Of a DNA stretch of 16,621 nt, positions 14,745 through 16,621 are shown one piece after another (the first letter of the stretch is position 1; the number at the start of each line of letters is the position of its first letter). The position numbers and the translations under genes were made by a program. Origin of the DNA: JAADHY01 sp964428935 (lineage in GTDB: Bacteria > Planctomycetota > Planctomycetia > Planctomycetales > Planctomycetaceae); contig CAYSAG010000094.1 in assembly GCA_964428935.1 (NCBI GenBank), forward strand, positions 1 through 16,621. The letters run 5' to 3'. The notes below the pieces were generated by a model, which was given only the letters and a program-made list of their open reading frames with translations, had not been told where the DNA came from and did not search any database.

Positions 14745-16295
14745 CTAGCCGGCCAACGGGTCGACGTCGAACGTCTTGAGCATTGGGTCGCCGTCTCGGC
14801 TCATGACCTCCAGCAGCCGTCGGTGCATTTGCCGGACGGTCGAAGCGTGGGCGGGGGCGTCGGCCAAATTGTGGTCTTCCTCCGGGTCGTGCTCCAGGTC
14901 GTACAAGGCGACAATCCTCGGGCGCGGTGCGAAAAAGTACTTGTACCGTTCGGTCCGCAGCATGCGCAACCGGTTCGCCCGTTGACAAAACGCGTGGTCG
15001 CGCCAGGCGACGGTCCGACCTTCAATCAGCGGCCGCAGCGACCGACCGTGAATGTTCGCCGGCACCGGCAAACCGACGTAGTCCAAAATGGTCGGCATGT
15101 AGTCGATCTGACTGACGGGTTGTTCGACCTTCCGGCCAGCGGGAATTCGGCCAGGCAAACGCATCAAGAGCGGAATTCGCACCAAGTCGTCAAAGAACCC
15201 GGTAATCGACTTTCCAATGCACCCGTGAGCTCCGACCATGTCGCCGTGGTCGGTGGTGAAAATGACGAGCGTCTGGTCGGTCAGACCCAGCTCGTCCAGC
15301 TTGTTCAAAACTCGCCCGACCTGGTCGTCCATGTACTTGACCATTCCGTGGTAAATGGCCACGTACTCTCGAATGCCTTCTTCGCCCATCAAGTCGCCCA
15401 GCCGTTTGCTCGGGCCGCGCTGGTCCCACCACGGCAAGTCGCGACTGCCATGCAATTGAATTCGACTTCGGTCGACCAGACTGTAGTACGGCTCGGGTGT
15501 GACCCACAGGTCGTGCGGAGGGCTCCAAGAGGCAGTAATGAAGAAGTTGTCGTTCGCGTAACGTTCCAGCAGCTCGAGGACCTGGTTAGTGATTTGTGTT
15601 TCCGGCAGCAGCTCGGGCGGAATCACTGTGCGACCAATTGTGGCAATGTAGGCCAAGCGGTTGTTCGGAATGGCGTGAAACTTGCGGTAGCCTTGCAAGA
15701 CCGCGGGAATCATTTCCACCGGCCGTCCGAGGTAGCGGCCCGGGCTGGGGTGTCCGGCGAACTTCTTGGCAGGCAGGTGCTCGTCTAGAAAGCGACGGTA
15801 ATCCCGCGGCGTCCGGCTCGCGTAAGCCCACGACTCGTAGCACGGGAAATCGCCCTTGTCGCCCAAGTGCCATTTGCCTCGGTGAGCGGTGCGGTAGCCG
15901 TTGCGGTACAGCAACACCTCGGTCGTGGCAAACTTGGTCGGGTCGAGCGGCTTCTGGGTGTTCCGAGAGGGGGTGACGTTCAGCAAAATGCCGTGCGTGT
16001 GCGGGTAAAGGCCGGTAATCATGGAAGCGCGCGACGGCGAACAGTACGGCGTGACGCAGGTGGCGTTGGTAAAGGTTACACCCTCGCGGCCAATGCGGTC
16101 CATGTTGGGCGTCTGAATGTACGGGTTGCCGGTCAACGAAAGCGACCGGTGGTGCTGCTCGTCGGTCATCAGCAGCAAGACGTTGACTCGACCGGGCTGC
16201 CGCGGCGAAACGGCGCACCGCACGGCCGACGGCGCGCCGGCCAGCAGCCCGAGGGCCTGTCCCAGAAAGCGTCGACGAGTGTGCGTGCCGTCCAT
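14745..16295 (-). CDS. Tat-exported type I sulfatase (S1 family)
   Basis: 516 residues. Twin-arginine signal THTRRRFLGQALGLLAG (residues 4-20). Alkaline-phosphatase-like sulfatase fold: first metal site LLMTDEQHH (D45, E46); the formylglycine motif CSPSRASMITG, where C85 is the residue converted to formylglycine; GYRTAHRGKWHLG (133-145; K141, H143); second metal pair TTDHGD (D349, H350) and SPPHD (H261). It ends with the usual YKYFFAPRPRIVALYDLEHDPEE. It hydrolyses a sulfate ester in the periplasm or outside, probably on a sulfated polysaccharide or glycan, but no polysaccharide lyase, glycosidase or SusD-type gene is adjacent, so the substrate is open. Planctomycetes are rich in these genes. 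C85 needs a maturase (FGE or anSME) encoded elsewhere. Start ATG 16295 has AAGGAG 7 nt upstream; the open frame extends to 16616 but that part is Arg-rich and not a signal peptide. Confidence 0.93.
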   Translation of the reverse strand: MDGTHTRRRFLGQALGLLAGAPSAVRCAVSPRQPGRVNVLLLMTDEQHHRSLSLTGNPYIQTPNMDRIGREGVTFTNATCVTPYCSPSRASMITGLYPHTHGILLNVTPSRNTQKPLDPTKFATTEVLLYRNGYRTAHRGKWHLGDKGDFPCYESWAYASRTPRDYRRFLDEHLPAKKFAGHPSPGRYLGRPVEMIPAVLQGYRKFHAIPNNRLAYIATIGRTVIPPELLPETQITNQVLELLERYANDNFFITASWSPPHDLWVTPEPYYSLVDRSRIQLHGSRDLPWWDQRGPSKRLGDLMGEEGIREYVAIYHGMVKYMDDQVGRVLNKLDELGLTDQTLVIFTTDHGDMVGAHGCIGKSITGFFDDLVRIPLLMRLPGRIPAGRKVEQPVSQIDYMPTILDYVGLPVPANIHGRSLRPLIEGRTVAWRDHAFCQRANRLRMLRTERYKYFFAPRPRIVALYDLEHDPEEDHNLADAPAHASTVRQMHRRLLEVMSRDGDPMLKTFDVDPLAG

Positions 16296-16621
16296 TTGCC
16301 TGCTCCTTGGTCCAGCCTTGCGTTCAGAAGCTTCAGTGGGCGTAGTTCCCTCGCCGCGCGGCTCCCGACCCGTTCCGTGGCCAGTGCCTTCAGCTGACCA
16401 CGCGGACGTCACCGCGGCGTCGCCCTCCATCCTGCCCGTCCCGTCGGGCCTTTGCAACCAACAGCTGGCGGCTGCGCGGACCAGTTTCAGGTCGTGCCGT
16501 CGGACCCAGGGACGGGCTCGTCGCTGGAAGCGGGCTTCGAATCGGCCGGTTCTCAAACGGACCGGCGGCCGCTTCCGCCGACCGCGAGCTCGGTGCGCCC
16601 TCCGGCAGCCAGCCAAGCACT
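16296..16621. other. Right-edge region upstream of the sulfatase
   Basis: 326 bp. Contains the strong ribosome site just before 16295 (plus-strand 16303-16308). Open minus-strand frames (for example 16390-16620) are Ser/Pro/Arg-rich with no family resemblance and could be the tail of an upstream gene outside the window; I cannot support a gene call. Confidence 0.4.

Noticed and set aside
16296..16616. N-terminal extension of the sulfatase to 16616
   Set aside because: The extra 107 residues are Arg/Gly-rich and would bury the twin-arginine signal; the ATG at 16295 has an ideal ribosome site and starts the Tat signal.
1..16621. CRISPR arrays, tRNA or rRNA genes, insertion sequences
   Set aside because: No regularly spaced repeats, no tRNA-like cloverleaf with CCA end, no rRNA-like stretch and no transposase-like frame were seen on reading both strands; a tool-based scan was not possible.

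Overview
This is a GC-rich window of bacterial chromosome. It most likely comes from a planctomycete (Planctomycetota). The evidence is the combination of an ECF-type sigma factor placed before a Ser/Thr protein kinase that ends in a seven-bladed WD40 propeller, a Tat-exported type I sulfatase, and wide gene spacing. This is a family-level inference; no rRNA or other phylogenetic marker is present.

Left part (1 to about 4.9 kb), all on the minus strand: an arsenic/thiol resistance cluster in two transcription units. Reading leftwards, unit one is an ArsR repressor (4407-4835) and an ACR3 arsenite exporter (3125-4213), closed by a plausible intrinsic terminator (2835-2862). Unit two is a second ArsR (2407-2730), an ArsP/DUF318-type permease (884-2314), a small CxxC thioredoxin-like protein (467-712) and an ArsF-like membrane-anchored CxxC protein that runs off the left edge (1-385) and looks frameshifted. 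Both ArsR genes have sigma70-type promoters whose -10 box lies in or overlaps a perfect inverted repeat, as expected for autorepression relieved by As(III). No arsenate reductase (ArsC) is seen in the window.

Middle (5.2-8.5 kb), minus strand: a WD40 Ser/Thr kinase (5230-7461) lies downstream of an ECF sigma factor (7823-8503). The 361-bp gap between them holds two perfect dyads. This is probably a signalling pair.

Right part (8.5-16.6 kb): the plus-strand gene 9069-12455 encodes one 1128-residue polypeptide carrying all three components of the AmmeMemoRadiSam system: radical SAM enzyme, AMMECR1 and MEMO1. What looks like a degenerate second AMMECR1 domain is inserted before the MEMO1 part. 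Convergent to it, on the minus strand, are a SRPBCC/START-like protein (12556-13014), a DRE-TIM (HMGL-like) aldolase/lyase (13380-14366) and a sulfatase (14745-16295).

A composition break divides the window. The tetranucleotide GATC occurs 30 times in bases 1-4177 and only three times in the remaining 12.4 kb (my count by eye). The fused AmmeMemo gene uses ATT over ATC for isoleucine about 32 to 2, whereas the arsenic permease prefers ATC. The simplest reading is that the arsenic cluster is a recent acquisition in a genome that avoids GATC. The fused three-part protein and the GATC contrast are the two most interesting things here.
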